This document shows positions 15,465 to 23,126 of a stretch of 64,000 nt of DNA, piece after piece; within the stretch, counting starts at the first letter, position 1; every line of letters starts with the position of its first letter. This DNA is from Streptomonospora sp. PA3 (GTDB lineage Bacteria; Actinomycetota; Actinomycetes; Streptosporangiales; Streptosporangiaceae). The stretch spans positions 470,341-534,340 of the forward strand of contig NZ_VTZW01000003.1 of NCBI RefSeq assembly GCF_009728995.1, read 5' to 3'. The notes under the pieces are model-generated. The model had not been told where the DNA came from. It was given only the letters and a program-made list of their open reading frames with translations, and searched no databases. The position numbers were made by a program, and so were the translations under genes.

Positions 15465-16418
15465 ATGACTGCTGCAACGATGCGCGCCGTGTCCCAGGAC
15501 GTCCACGGCGGCCCCGAGGTTCTGCACGAGGTGGAGCTGGAGGTGCCCGAACCCGGCCCCTCCCAGGTGCTGGTCCGGGTGCGCGCGGCCGGGATCAACC
15601 CGACCGACTGGAAGCACCGCGCCACCGGCCTGTTCCTCGGCGACCCGCCCTACGTCCTGGGCTGGGACGTGTCGGGGGTGGTCGAGGCCGTGGGGATCGG
15701 CGTCACGATCTTCGAGCCGGGCGACGAGGTCTTCGGCATGCTGCCCTATCCCTACGGCGCGGGCTCCTTCGCCGAGTACGTGACGGCGCCCGCGCGCTCG
15801 TTCGCCCGCAAGCCCCGGGCGCTCACCCACGTGGAGGCCGGCGCCGTGCCGCTCGCCGCGCTGACCGCCTGGCAGGCGCTGGTGGACACCGCCCGGCTGC
15901 GATCGGGTCAGCGGGTGCTGGTCCATGCGGCCGCGGGCGGGGTGGGCCACTTCGCCGTGCAGATCGCCAAGGCCCGCGGGGCCTACGTGTACGGCACCGC
16001 GAGCGCCGGCAAGCACGAGTTCCTGCGCGGGATCGGCGTCGACGAGCCCATCGACTACCGCGAGACCGACTTCGCCGAGGCGGTCGCCGACGCCGACGTC
16101 GTCCTGGACACCATCGGCGGCGACACCGCCCTGCGCTCACTGCGCGTCCTGGCCGCGGGCGGCACCCTGGTCACGATCCTGCCGGTCCCGCCGGAAGGAC
16201 TGCTGGAGGAGGCCCGGCAGCGCGGCGTGCACGCCAAGCCCATGCTGGTCGAGGCCGACCACGCCGGAATGGCGGCCGTCGCCGAGCTGGCCGAGTCGGG
16301 CGCGCTGCGTCCCCACGTCAGCGAGGTCTTCCCGCTCAAGCGGATCGCCGACGCCCACCGCGCCGGAGAGACGGGCCGCACCACGGGCAAGCTCGTCGTC
16401 GAGGCCGCCGGCTCTTGA
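15465..16418 (+). CDS. NADP-dependent quinone oxidoreductase-like (zinc-independent MDR) protein
   Basis: A 317-residue medium-chain dehydrogenase/reductase of the quinone oxidoreductase branch. An N-terminal GroES-like domain (VRAAGINPTDWKHR, YVLGWDVSGVVEAVG) precedes a Rossmann domain with VLVHAAAGGVGHFAVQIAKARG. The Cys/His zinc ligands of alcohol dehydrogenases are absent. It probably reduces quinones or enones with NADPH. The ATG at 15465 has GGAGAAAGG upstream; a second ATG six codons in is possible. It is monocistronic, ending at a bidirectional hairpin shared with the convergent acyl-CoA ligase gene. The substrate is unknown. Confidence 0.9.
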   Translation: MTAATMRAVSQDVHGGPEVLHEVELEVPEPGPSQVLVRVRAAGINPTDWKHRATGLFLGDPPYVLGWDVSGVVEAVGIGVTIFEPGDEVFGMLPYPYGAGSFAEYVTAPARSFARKPRALTHVEAGAVPLAALTAWQALVDTARLRSGQRVLVHAAAGGVGHFAVQIAKARGAYVYGTASAGKHEFLRGIGVDEPIDYRETDFAEAVADADVVLDTIGGDTALRSLRVLAAGGTLVTILPVPPEGLLEEARQRGVHAKPMLVEADHAGMAAVAELAESGALRPHVSEVFPLKRIADAHRAGETGRTTGKLVVEAAGS

Positions 16419-16431
16419 GCCGCCCGAGCCG

Positions 16432-16457
16432 CCCCCGCGCCGCGCACGGCGCGGGGG
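16432..16457. terminator. Bidirectional hairpin terminator
   Basis: CCCCCGCGCCG (16432-16442) pairs perfectly with CGGCGCGGGGG (16447-16457) around a CGCA loop, between two convergent genes. Confidence 0.75.
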
Positions 16458-16481
16458 GCGCGGCGCCCGGGCCCCTGCGCC

Positions 16482-18053
16482 CTACTGGCGGGACACCGCC
16501 GAGGCGCCCTTGCGCAGGACGTACTTCTGGATCTTGCCGGTGGCCGTCTTGGGCAGCTGGTCCACGAACTCCACCTGCGTAGGCGCCTTGAAGTGGGCCA
16601 GGTTGTCGCGGCAGAAGGCGATCAGCTCCTCCTCGGTGGCCGAGGCGCCCTCGCGCAGCACGACCGCGGCCTTGGGGGTCTCGCCCCAGCGCTCGTGCGG
16701 CACCCCGACGATCGCCGCCTCCTGCACGGCCGGGTGGCGCAGCAGGACCCCCTCGACCTCGATGGAGGAGATGTTCTCCCCGCCGGAGATGATGACGTCC
16801 TTGATGCGGTCCTGGATCTCGACGAAGCCGTCGGGATGGGTGACCGCGGCGTCGCCGGTGCGGAACCAGCCGTCGCCCATGACCGCCTCGGTGGCCTCGG
16901 GGTCGTTGTAGTAGCCGGCCATCACGACGTTGCCGCGTACCGCGATCTCGCCGACCGTCGCACCGTCCCAGGGGACCTCTTCGCCCTTGGAGTCGAGCAC
17001 CTTCAGCTCGCCGGAGGTGATCAGCTCGACGCCCTGGCGCGCCTTGACCGCGGCGCGTTCGGCTCCGACCAGGCCGCCGTGCTCGGGCCAAGGCTCGCAC
17101 ACGGTGATGAAGGGGGTGGTCTCGGTCAGCCCGTAGACGTGGGTGACCGACCAGCCGAAGGTGCCCTCCAGCCGCTCGATGGTGTCGGCGGCGGGGGAGG
17201 CGCCGGCGGTGACGACGTGCACGCCGGGCGCCACCTCGCCGCGGACGTCCTCGGGGGTGTTGGCCAGGGTGATCAGCACCGTGGGGGCCGCGCACAGCCA
17301 CGTGACGTGCTCTTCGCGGATCAGCTCGAACACGCGGGCCGGGTCGACCGCCCGCAGGCACACGTGGGTGGCCGCCGCCGCGGTGACCGTCCAGGTGTAG
17401 GTCCACCCGTTGGCGTGGAACATGGGCAGCGTCCACAGATAGCGCTCGCCGACGCCGATGCGCAGGTGCAGCAGGGTGCCCACCACGTTCATGTAGGCGT
17501 TGCGGTGGGTGATCATCACGCCCTTGGGGCGGGCCGTGGTGCCGCTGGTGTAGTTGATGGTCAGCAGGTCGGTCTCGGCGATGTCGGGCCGGGTGAACTC
17601 GGCATCCGACGAGGCGACCAGGGACTCGTAGTCCTCCCAGCCCTCGCCCGAGCCCTCCAGCGCGATGAACCGCTCGACTCCGGGCATTTGGTCGCGCACT
17701 CCGTCGACCACCGCGAGCTGGTCGGAGTGCGCGCACAGCACCTTCGCGCCGGAGTGGTTGACGATGTAGACGAAGTCGTCGGCGGAGAGCCGGTAGTTGA
17801 TGGGCACCAGTACCGCGCCGAGCTGGGGCACGGCGTAGAAGGACTCCAACTGGGCGTGGGTGTTGGGCGCGATGTAGGCCACGCGGTCGCCCTTGGCCAC
17901 GCCCATCCGCTGCAGCGCGGCCGACCACCGGTCGCAGCGGTCGAAGAACTCCTCGTAGGTCAGCCGCATGTCCTGGTCGACGACCGCTTCGCGCCGGGGG
18001 TGCAGGCGGCGCGTGCGCCGGGCGAACTCCAGTGGCGTGAGGGCTGTTTCCAT
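16482..18053 (-). CDS. Acyl-CoA synthetase (AMP-binding, FadD-type)
   Basis: A 523-residue adenylate-forming ligase that activates a carboxylic acid with ATP and CoA. Motifs in order: the P-loop INYTSGTTARPKGVMITH near 180, PMFHANGWTYTW, VYGLTETTPF, WFRTGDAA, RIKDVIISGGENISSIEVE and the C-terminal lysine region LPKTATGKIQK. The pattern resembles medium- to long-chain fatty acid or 3-methylthiopropionate-type CoA ligases; substrate is not resolvable. The ATG at 18053 is preceded by AGGAAAG. It is monocistronic, with an operator-like nested palindrome about 155 bp upstream (18207-18231). The nearby hydroxycinnamate cluster has its own ligase. Confidence 0.9.
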   Translation of the reverse strand: METALTPLEFARRTRRLHPRREAVVDQDMRLTYEEFFDRCDRWSAALQRMGVAKGDRVAYIAPNTHAQLESFYAVPQLGAVLVPINYRLSADDFVYIVNHSGAKVLCAHSDQLAVVDGVRDQMPGVERFIALEGSGEGWEDYESLVASSDAEFTRPDIAETDLLTINYTSGTTARPKGVMITHRNAYMNVVGTLLHLRIGVGERYLWTLPMFHANGWTYTWTVTAAAATHVCLRAVDPARVFELIREEHVTWLCAAPTVLITLANTPEDVRGEVAPGVHVVTAGASPAADTIERLEGTFGWSVTHVYGLTETTPFITVCEPWPEHGGLVGAERAAVKARQGVELITSGELKVLDSKGEEVPWDGATVGEIAVRGNVVMAGYYNDPEATEAVMGDGWFRTGDAAVTHPDGFVEIQDRIKDVIISGGENISSIEVEGVLLRHPAVQEAAIVGVPHERWGETPKAAVVLREGASATEEELIAFCRDNLAHFKAPTQVEFVDQLPKTATGKIQKYVLRKGASAVSRQ

Positions 18054-18206
18054 GGCGCCTTCTTTCCTGATGCGGCGGCAAGCGGGCCCGTGAGCGGCCC
18101 CGACGGGCGGGTGCACCGAAAATACGGCTCGGCGGGCGCTCGGGACAAGACCGCGCGCCGCGCCCGCCGCCGCCCCCGGGGCGGCACGGCCCCCTCAAGG
18201 TCTACG

Positions 18207-18231
18207 GGAACCGCATGCGGATATTCGTTCC
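18207..18231. promoter_or_regulatory. Nested palindrome upstream of acyl-CoA ligase
   Basis: GGAAC (18207-18211) and GTTCC (18227-18231) flank the perfect palindrome CCGCATGCGG (18211-18220). The segment is AT-richer than the rest of the 536-bp gap at 18054-18589, in which no gene is visible. It is a candidate operator or promoter for the ligase gene at 18053. Confidence 0.4.
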
Positions 18232-18563
18232 AGCACAGAGGGCCGCGGCGCGGGAAGGAGGCGGTGTGATGCACTGTCCTCGATAGGCGGCCCGCCGGCT
18301 GTCCGACTTCGACTCCTCGGTCGCGGCCCTGCGGGCGGTGAGCCGGTGCCCGGAGGGGCGGGACTTCCCGGCGCTGGGGTGGATCCGGGCTCGGCGCGGC
18401 CGGCCGATCCGGCCTCCGGGCTGCCCGCGGCGGTGCGGCGCCGCGCGTTCGTCGCGGGCGGCATCGTCCAGGGGACGCCCGCGGAGAAGGCCACCGCTCT
18501 CACGGGCTGGCGGAACGGGCGGGCCGGGGCGGGAGCCCGAGCCGCCGGGACCGCGCCCCGGCC

Positions 18564-18595
18564 GCCTGCGGGGCCGGGCGGGCCCGGCCTCAGGC
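18564..18595 (-). terminator. Hairpin overlapping the marR stop codon
   Basis: GCCTG...CAGGC enclose GGCCGGGC/GCCCGGCC. The structure includes the stop codon of the regulator gene and extends past it on the minus strand. Confidence 0.5.
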
Positions 18596-19075
18596 GTGGA
18601 CCGCCTCGGCTCCCGCGAAGTCGCCGAGGCCGCGCGCGCAGGCGGTGAGGGCGCGGCGCAGGACCGCCGCCTCGTGGGGCGGGACGTCGCGGAGCATGTG
18701 CTCTTCGAGCAGATCGGCGCCGCGGTCGCAGGCCTCCAGCGCCGCGCGGCCCGCCTCGGTGAGGTGGGCGCGCAGCACTCGCCGGTTGCCGGGGGCGGGC
18801 TCGCGGCTGATCATGCCCTTGGCTTCCAGCGCGCCGACCATCTCACTCATGGCCTGCGCGCTTACGAAGGAGCGCCGCGCCAGCTGCGCGGCCGACAGCC
18901 CGGGCTGGGCGCGCAGCACGCTCAGCGCCGTGTACTGCAGGGTGGTCAGCCCGTGCTCGCGGGTGATGGCGTCCAGGTGTGAGCGGGCGATGAGCTCGAT
19001 CCGCTTGACCAGGTAGATGATGCGCGGCGGCGCGGGGTCTTCGGGGGTCTCCTGCGCGCGGGCGGGGTCGGTCAT
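18590..19075 (-). CDS. MarR-family regulator of the hydroxycinnamate genes
   Basis: A 161-residue winged-helix repressor of the MarR family. The core reads HGLTTLQYTALSVLRAQPGLSAAQLARRSFVSAQAMSEMV (in two parts), with the wing at ISREPAPGNRRVLRAHLTEAG. It is divergent from the hydroxycinnamoyl-CoA hydratase/lyase gene, the usual arrangement for ferulate/coumarate regulators, which respond to the hydroxycinnamoyl-CoA thioester. The ATG at 19075 is preferred over a GTG at 19084. A -10-like GATAAC (19085-19090, minus strand) lies only 9 nt upstream, so the message may be nearly leaderless. An inverted repeat at 19090-19100 would place the repressor on both promoters. Confidence 0.85.
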   Translation of the reverse strand: MTDPARAQETPEDPAPPRIIYLVKRIELIARSHLDAITREHGLTTLQYTALSVLRAQPGLSAAQLARRSFVSAQAMSEMVGALEAKGMISREPAPGNRRVLRAHLTEAGRAALEACDRGADLLEEHMLRDVPPHEAAVLRRALTACARGLGDFAGAEAVHA

Positions 19076-19077
19076 GG

Positions 19078-19123
19078 TTGACACGTTATCAAGGTCCTTG
19101 TTACACCTTCACCAAGGTCCCTT
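19078..19123 (+). promoter_or_regulatory. Promoter with two MarR-type operators
   Basis: TTGACA (19078-19083) is followed after 17 bp by TTACAC (19101-19106). Inside the spacer lies CAAGGTCCTTG (19090-19100), symmetrical apart from its centre. A second copy, AAGGTCCCTT (19114-19123), lies just past the -10. Binding there would block transcription of the divergent hydratase/lyase gene and also cover the regulator's own start. Confidence 0.7.
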
Positions 19124-19140
19124 ATATCAAGGAGTTTGAC

Positions 19141-20004
19141 ATGGAGTCTGAGGGCGGCGCCGCGCGCAGCGGCTCGTCCCCGCCCTGGGGGGACACCGTC
19201 CTCGTCGAGTTCGACGAGGGCATCGCCTGGGTGACGCTCAACCGGCCCGACAAGCGCAACGCCATGAACCCGCGGCTCAACGAGGAGATGGTCGCCACCC
19301 TGGATGCGCTGGAGGGCGACGACCGCTGCCGCGTTGTGGTCCTCACCGGCGCCGGCGAGGCGTGGAGCGCCGGCATGGACCTCCAGGAGTACTTCCGCGA
19401 CGTGGACGCCGCGGGCGACCCGGCGCTGCAGGACCGGGTGCGCCGCACCGCGGCGGAATGGCAGTGGCGGCGGCTGTCCACCTACCCCAAGCCCACCGTG
19501 GCCATGGTCAACGGCTGGTGCTTCGGCGGCGCCTTCACGCCCCTGGTCGCCTGCGACCTGGCCGTGGCCGCCGAGGACGCCCGGTTCGGGCTGTCGGAGA
19601 TCAACTGGGGCATTCCGCCGGGCGGGGTGGTCAGCCGGGCGCTCGCCGCGGTCGTCCCCCAGCGCGACGCGCTGTACCACATCATGACCGGCGAGGCCTT
19701 CGACGGCCGGGCCGCAGCGCGGATGCGCCTGGTCAACGAGGCCGTCCCGGCCGAGAGGCTGCACGACCGCACCCGCGAGCTCGCCCTCCGGCTCGCCGGC
19801 ATGAATCCCGTGGTGCTGCGGGCGGCCAAGACCGGCTACAAGGTCGCCGCCGAGATGCCCTGGGACCGAGCAGAGGACTATCTCTACGCCAAGCTGGAGC
19901 AGTCGCAGTTCCTCGACCCCGAGCAGGGGCGCAGCCGCGGCCTGGAGCAGTTCCTCGACGCCAAGAGCTACCGGCCCGGTCTCGGCCACTACGCACGCGG
20001 CTGA
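19141..20004 (+). CDS. ech: p-Hydroxycinnamoyl-CoA hydratase/lyase (feruloyl-CoA hydratase)
   Basis: A 287-residue crotonase-fold enzyme closely matching Pseudomonas HCHL, which hydrates feruloyl-, caffeoyl- or coumaroyl-CoA and splits it to the aromatic aldehyde (e.g. vanillin) and acetyl-CoA. Diagnostic segments are LTGAGEAWSAGMDLQEYF, AEWQWRRLSTYPKPTVAMVN, GWCFGG, SEINWGIPPG and EDYLYAKLEQS. The catalytic Glu143 and phenol-binding Tyr239 of HCHL correspond to Glu153 and Tyr249. Ser123 of HCHL is Thr133 here. The ATG at 19141 is preceded by AAGGAG; it is first in an operon with a permease and a CoA ligase, under MarR control. Confidence 0.9.
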   Translation: MESEGGAARSGSSPPWGDTVLVEFDEGIAWVTLNRPDKRNAMNPRLNEEMVATLDALEGDDRCRVVVLTGAGEAWSAGMDLQEYFRDVDAAGDPALQDRVRRTAAEWQWRRLSTYPKPTVAMVNGWCFGGAFTPLVACDLAVAAEDARFGLSEINWGIPPGGVVSRALAAVVPQRDALYHIMTGEAFDGRAAARMRLVNEAVPAERLHDRTRELALRLAGMNPVVLRAAKTGYKVAAEMPWDRAEDYLYAKLEQSQFLDPEQGRSRGLEQFLDAKSYRPGLGHYARG

Positions 20005-20093
20005 GCCCCGCGGGGGGCGGGGCGGGCCCCGGCCCCGCCCCCCGCGACGGCCCTGCACAGGGGCGCATCCCCCCTCTGGAACGGAGAACCACC

Positions 20094-21422
20094 GTGACCG
20101 GATCCCCGCGCCCGCCGACCGCGTCTTCGCACCGCGAGGCCCGCAAGATCGCCGTCGCGAGCTTCGTCGGCACCAGCATCGAGTGGTACGACTTCTTCCT
20201 CTACGGAGCCGCGGCCGCACTCGTCTTCGGCCCCCAGTTCTTCCCCTCCGACAACGCGCTCGCCAGCCAGCTGGCCGCGCTCTCCACGTTCACGGTCGGG
20301 TTCATCGCCCGCCCGCTGGGCGGGATCATCGCCGGCCACCTGGGCGACCGGGTCCTCGGCCGCAAGCAGATGCTCGTGGTGTCCCTGCTCGTCATGGGCG
20401 GCGCCACCGTGCTGGTCGGCCTGCTGCCCAACTACGCCCAGATCGGCATCGCCGCGCCGGTCCTGCTGGTGCTGCTGCGGCTGGCCCAAGGGCTGGGTGT
20501 GGGCGCCGAATGGGGCGGCGCGGCGCTCATGGCGGTCGAGCACGCACCCGAAGGCCGGCGCGGGCTGTACGGCGCGGCGCCGCAGCTCGGGGTGCCCGCC
20601 GGGGCCATCGCCGCGAACCTGGTCATGCTGGGCGCGTCCACCATGACCGCCGAGGCCTTCGCGCAGTGGGGATGGCGCCTGGGCTTCCTCGCGAGCGTCG
20701 TGCTCATCGGAGTGGGCTACGTGATCCGCCGGCGGGTGAGCGAAAGCCCGCTGTTCGAGGAGGAGCGGCGCAAGCCCGAGCAGCGCGAGGGCGCGGCACC
20801 CGTGCGGTCCGTGCCGCTGGTCGAGGTCCTGCGGCACCACCCGCTGGGCGTCGTGCGCGCGATGTTCGCCACCGCCGCCTCGACCGGCCTGGGCTACATC
20901 GTCCTCGTCTACACGCTGTCCTATGGCACCACCGAGCTGTCCTACTCCCGCGACGCGCTGCTGACCGTGGTCACCCTCGCCAGCGGCGTCCAGCTCGCCG
21001 CCATCCTGGGCTGGTCCGCCCTGAGCGACAGGCTGGGGCGGCGCCGCGTCTTCATCGGCGGCGGGCTGGCCCAGATCGTGCTCGCCCTGCTGTTCTTCCC
21101 CATGTTCGACACCGAGTCGCTGGCCTGGGCGATGGCGGCCTGCACCCTCGCCGTCATCGTCGTTTCGGCCCAGTACGGCCCGCTGTCGGCGCTGCTGTCG
21201 GAGCTGTTCCCCACCCGGGTGCGCTACAGCGGCATCTCCACCGGGTACCAGCTGGGCAACGTGATCGGCGGCGGGCTGGCGCCCATCGTCGCCACCGCCC
21301 TGTTCGCGGCCCAGGGCGGCTCGTTCGCAGTCGGCCTCTACCTCGCCGGCATGGCGCTGCTGGCCACGCTGGCCGTACTGCTCACGCCCGAGACATCCGC
21401 CCGCGACCTCCGGCGCGTCTGA
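20094..21422 (+). CDS. MFS transporter, MHS family, probable aromatic acid importer
   Basis: A 442-residue membrane symporter with about 12 helices. Signatures are SFVGTSIEWYDFFLYGAAAAL at the start, GHLGDRVLGRKQ after helix 2 and LSDRLGRRRVF in the second half. Its position between the hydratase/lyase and the CoA ligase argues for uptake of hydroxycinnamates such as ferulate; that substrate is inferred from context. The GTG at 20094 follows CGGAGAA. It is a paralogue of the permease at 6148-7479 but with a different loop pattern. The 89-bp gap to ech and 31-bp gap to the ligase support one transcript. Confidence 0.88.
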   Translation: MTGSPRPPTASSHREARKIAVASFVGTSIEWYDFFLYGAAAALVFGPQFFPSDNALASQLAALSTFTVGFIARPLGGIIAGHLGDRVLGRKQMLVVSLLVMGGATVLVGLLPNYAQIGIAAPVLLVLLRLAQGLGVGAEWGGAALMAVEHAPEGRRGLYGAAPQLGVPAGAIAANLVMLGASTMTAEAFAQWGWRLGFLASVVLIGVGYVIRRRVSESPLFEEERRKPEQREGAAPVRSVPLVEVLRHHPLGVVRAMFATAASTGLGYIVLVYTLSYGTTELSYSRDALLTVVTLASGVQLAAILGWSALSDRLGRRRVFIGGGLAQIVLALLFFPMFDTESLAWAMAACTLAVIVVSAQYGPLSALLSELFPTRVRYSGISTGYQLGNVIGGGLAPIVATALFAAQGGSFAVGLYLAGMALLATLAVLLTPETSARDLRRV

Positions 21423-21453
21423 GCCCGGATCGTACGAAACCCCGGAGACCGCC

Positions 21454-22992
21454 ATGCGCAACCACGGCATCGGATCATGGCCCGCCCGGCGGAGCCGCGC
21501 GGCGGGCGGGCGCACGGCCGTCGTGCACAACGGACGCTCCGCCACCTACTGCGAACTGTCCGAGCGCTCCACCCGGCTGGCCCACGCGCTGGAGGAGCGC
21601 GGCGTCGAGCGCGGCGACCGCGTCGCCTACCTGGGCGCCAACCGGCCCGAGTTCCTGGAGGCGATGTTCGCGGCCGCCCTGCTCGGGGCGGTGTTCACCC
21701 CGTTCAACACCCGCCTGGCCCGCGCCGAGCTGGAGGCGCTGGCCGCCGACAGCTCCCCGGCCGTCCTCATCGCCGACGCCGACCGCCGCGCCGACGCCGA
21801 AGCGCTCTACGGCTCCGGGCTGGCCGGGGCCCTGCTCACCGTCGGCGGCGAGGAGGACGGCCTGGAGCGGGCGGCGGCGACCGCCCCGGCCCGCCCGATC
21901 GACCGCCCCGTCGGGCACGACGACCCGTTCCTGCTGCTCTACACCTCCGGCTCCACCGGCCGCCCCAAAGGAGTGGTGCTCACCCACGGCAACGTCACCT
22001 GGAACTGCCTGAACTCCGTCGTCGACACCGACCTGGTCGGCACCGACACCGCCCTCGTCAGCGCGCCCATGTTCCACACCGCGGCGCTGAACATGCTGTG
22101 CCTGCCGGTCCTGCTCAAAGGCGGCCGCCTGCTGCTGGAAGAGCGGTTCGGTCCCGAGCGCACCCTGGACCTGGTCGAGCGCGAGGGGGTGACGGTGATG
22201 TTCGGCGTGCCGACCATGTACGAGCGCATCGCCCGCTCACCCCGCTGGGAGGAGGCCGACCTCTCGGGCCTGCGGCTGCTGCTGTGCGGGGGAGCGCCGG
22301 TGCCGCCGCCGCTCATCGAGCGCTACATGCGCCGCGGGCTGGCCTTCGTGCAGGGCTACGGCCTCACCGAGGCGGCACCGGGCGCGCTGCTGCTGCCCGT
22401 GGCCGATTGCGAGCGGAAGGCGGGCAGCGCCGGCGTGCCCGCGTTCTTCACCGACGTGCGCACCGCGGAACCCGGTCCCGGGCCCTCCGAGGTGCTGGTC
22501 GAGGGCCCCAACGTCACCCCGGGCTACTGGCACCGCCCGGCGGAGACGGCCGCGGCGCTGCGCGAGGGGTGGCTGCACACCGGTGACGCCGCCGAGGTCG
22601 ACGACGAGGGCTACTTCCGCATCGTGGACCGGGTGAAGGACATGTACGTCTCCGGCGGGGAGAACGTCTATCCCGCGGAGGTCGAGGCCGCGCTCGCCGA
22701 ACACCCGGACGTGCGCGAGTGCGCCGTGGTCGGCGTCCCCCATCCCGACTGGGGCGAGTCGGGCGCCGCGCTGGTCGTGCCCGTGCCGGGGCGGTGCCCG
22801 GGGTCCCGCGAGCTGCGCGACTTCCTCAGCGGGCGGCTGGCCCGCTACAAGGTTCCCGGGGTCGTCGACTTCGCCGAGGAGATCCCGCGCAGCGGAGTCG
22901 GCAAGATCGACAAGCACGCCGTGCGCTCCCGCCTGGCGGGCGGGGCGGAACGGTCGGACACCGAACCCGGCACGGGACCGCCCGCGCCCTGA
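21454..22992 (+). CDS. fcs: Hydroxycinnamate (feruloyl)-CoA ligase
   Basis: A 512-residue AMP-forming acid:CoA ligase. It has the P-loop LLYTSGSTGRPKGVVLTH near 165, APMFHTAALNML, GYGLTEAAPG, WLHTGDAAEVDDEGYF, VKDMYVSGGENVYPAEVE and the C-terminal catalytic lysine segment SGVGKIDKHAV. As third gene of the operon it would form the CoA ester that the HCHL enzyme cleaves, completing ferulate to vanillin. Length and motif set match actinomycete feruloyl-CoA synthetases. The ATG at 21454 follows CCGGAGACC. No vanillin dehydrogenase or demethylase genes are next to it, so the downstream steps must be elsewhere. Confidence 0.85.
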   Translation: MRNHGIGSWPARRSRAAGGRTAVVHNGRSATYCELSERSTRLAHALEERGVERGDRVAYLGANRPEFLEAMFAAALLGAVFTPFNTRLARAELEALAADSSPAVLIADADRRADAEALYGSGLAGALLTVGGEEDGLERAAATAPARPIDRPVGHDDPFLLLYTSGSTGRPKGVVLTHGNVTWNCLNSVVDTDLVGTDTALVSAPMFHTAALNMLCLPVLLKGGRLLLEERFGPERTLDLVEREGVTVMFGVPTMYERIARSPRWEEADLSGLRLLLCGGAPVPPPLIERYMRRGLAFVQGYGLTEAAPGALLLPVADCERKAGSAGVPAFFTDVRTAEPGPGPSEVLVEGPNVTPGYWHRPAETAAALREGWLHTGDAAEVDDEGYFRIVDRVKDMYVSGGENVYPAEVEAALAEHPDVRECAVVGVPHPDWGESGAALVVPVPGRCPGSRELRDFLSGRLARYKVPGVVDFAEEIPRSGVGKIDKHAVRSRLAGGAERSDTEPGTGPPAP

Positions 22993-23053
22993 AAGCCCGC
23001 CGGCCGCGCCCGCAGGTCGGCGCGGCGCGACGCGCGCCCGCGAGTGAGAACGG

Positions 23054-23100
23054 CGGCGGGCCCGGTGCGGCGGTCGGTTTCCGCCGCATCGGGCCCGCCG
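23054..23100. terminator. Long hairpin between convergent fcs and PKS genes
   Basis: A 20-bp stem with one G-T pair, beginning CGGCGGGCCCGGTGCGGCGG, closes over a 7-nt TCGGTTT loop. It probably terminates transcription from both sides. Confidence 0.85.
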
Positions 23101-23126
23101 TGGTGCCGTCGGTGCGGGCACGCTCC

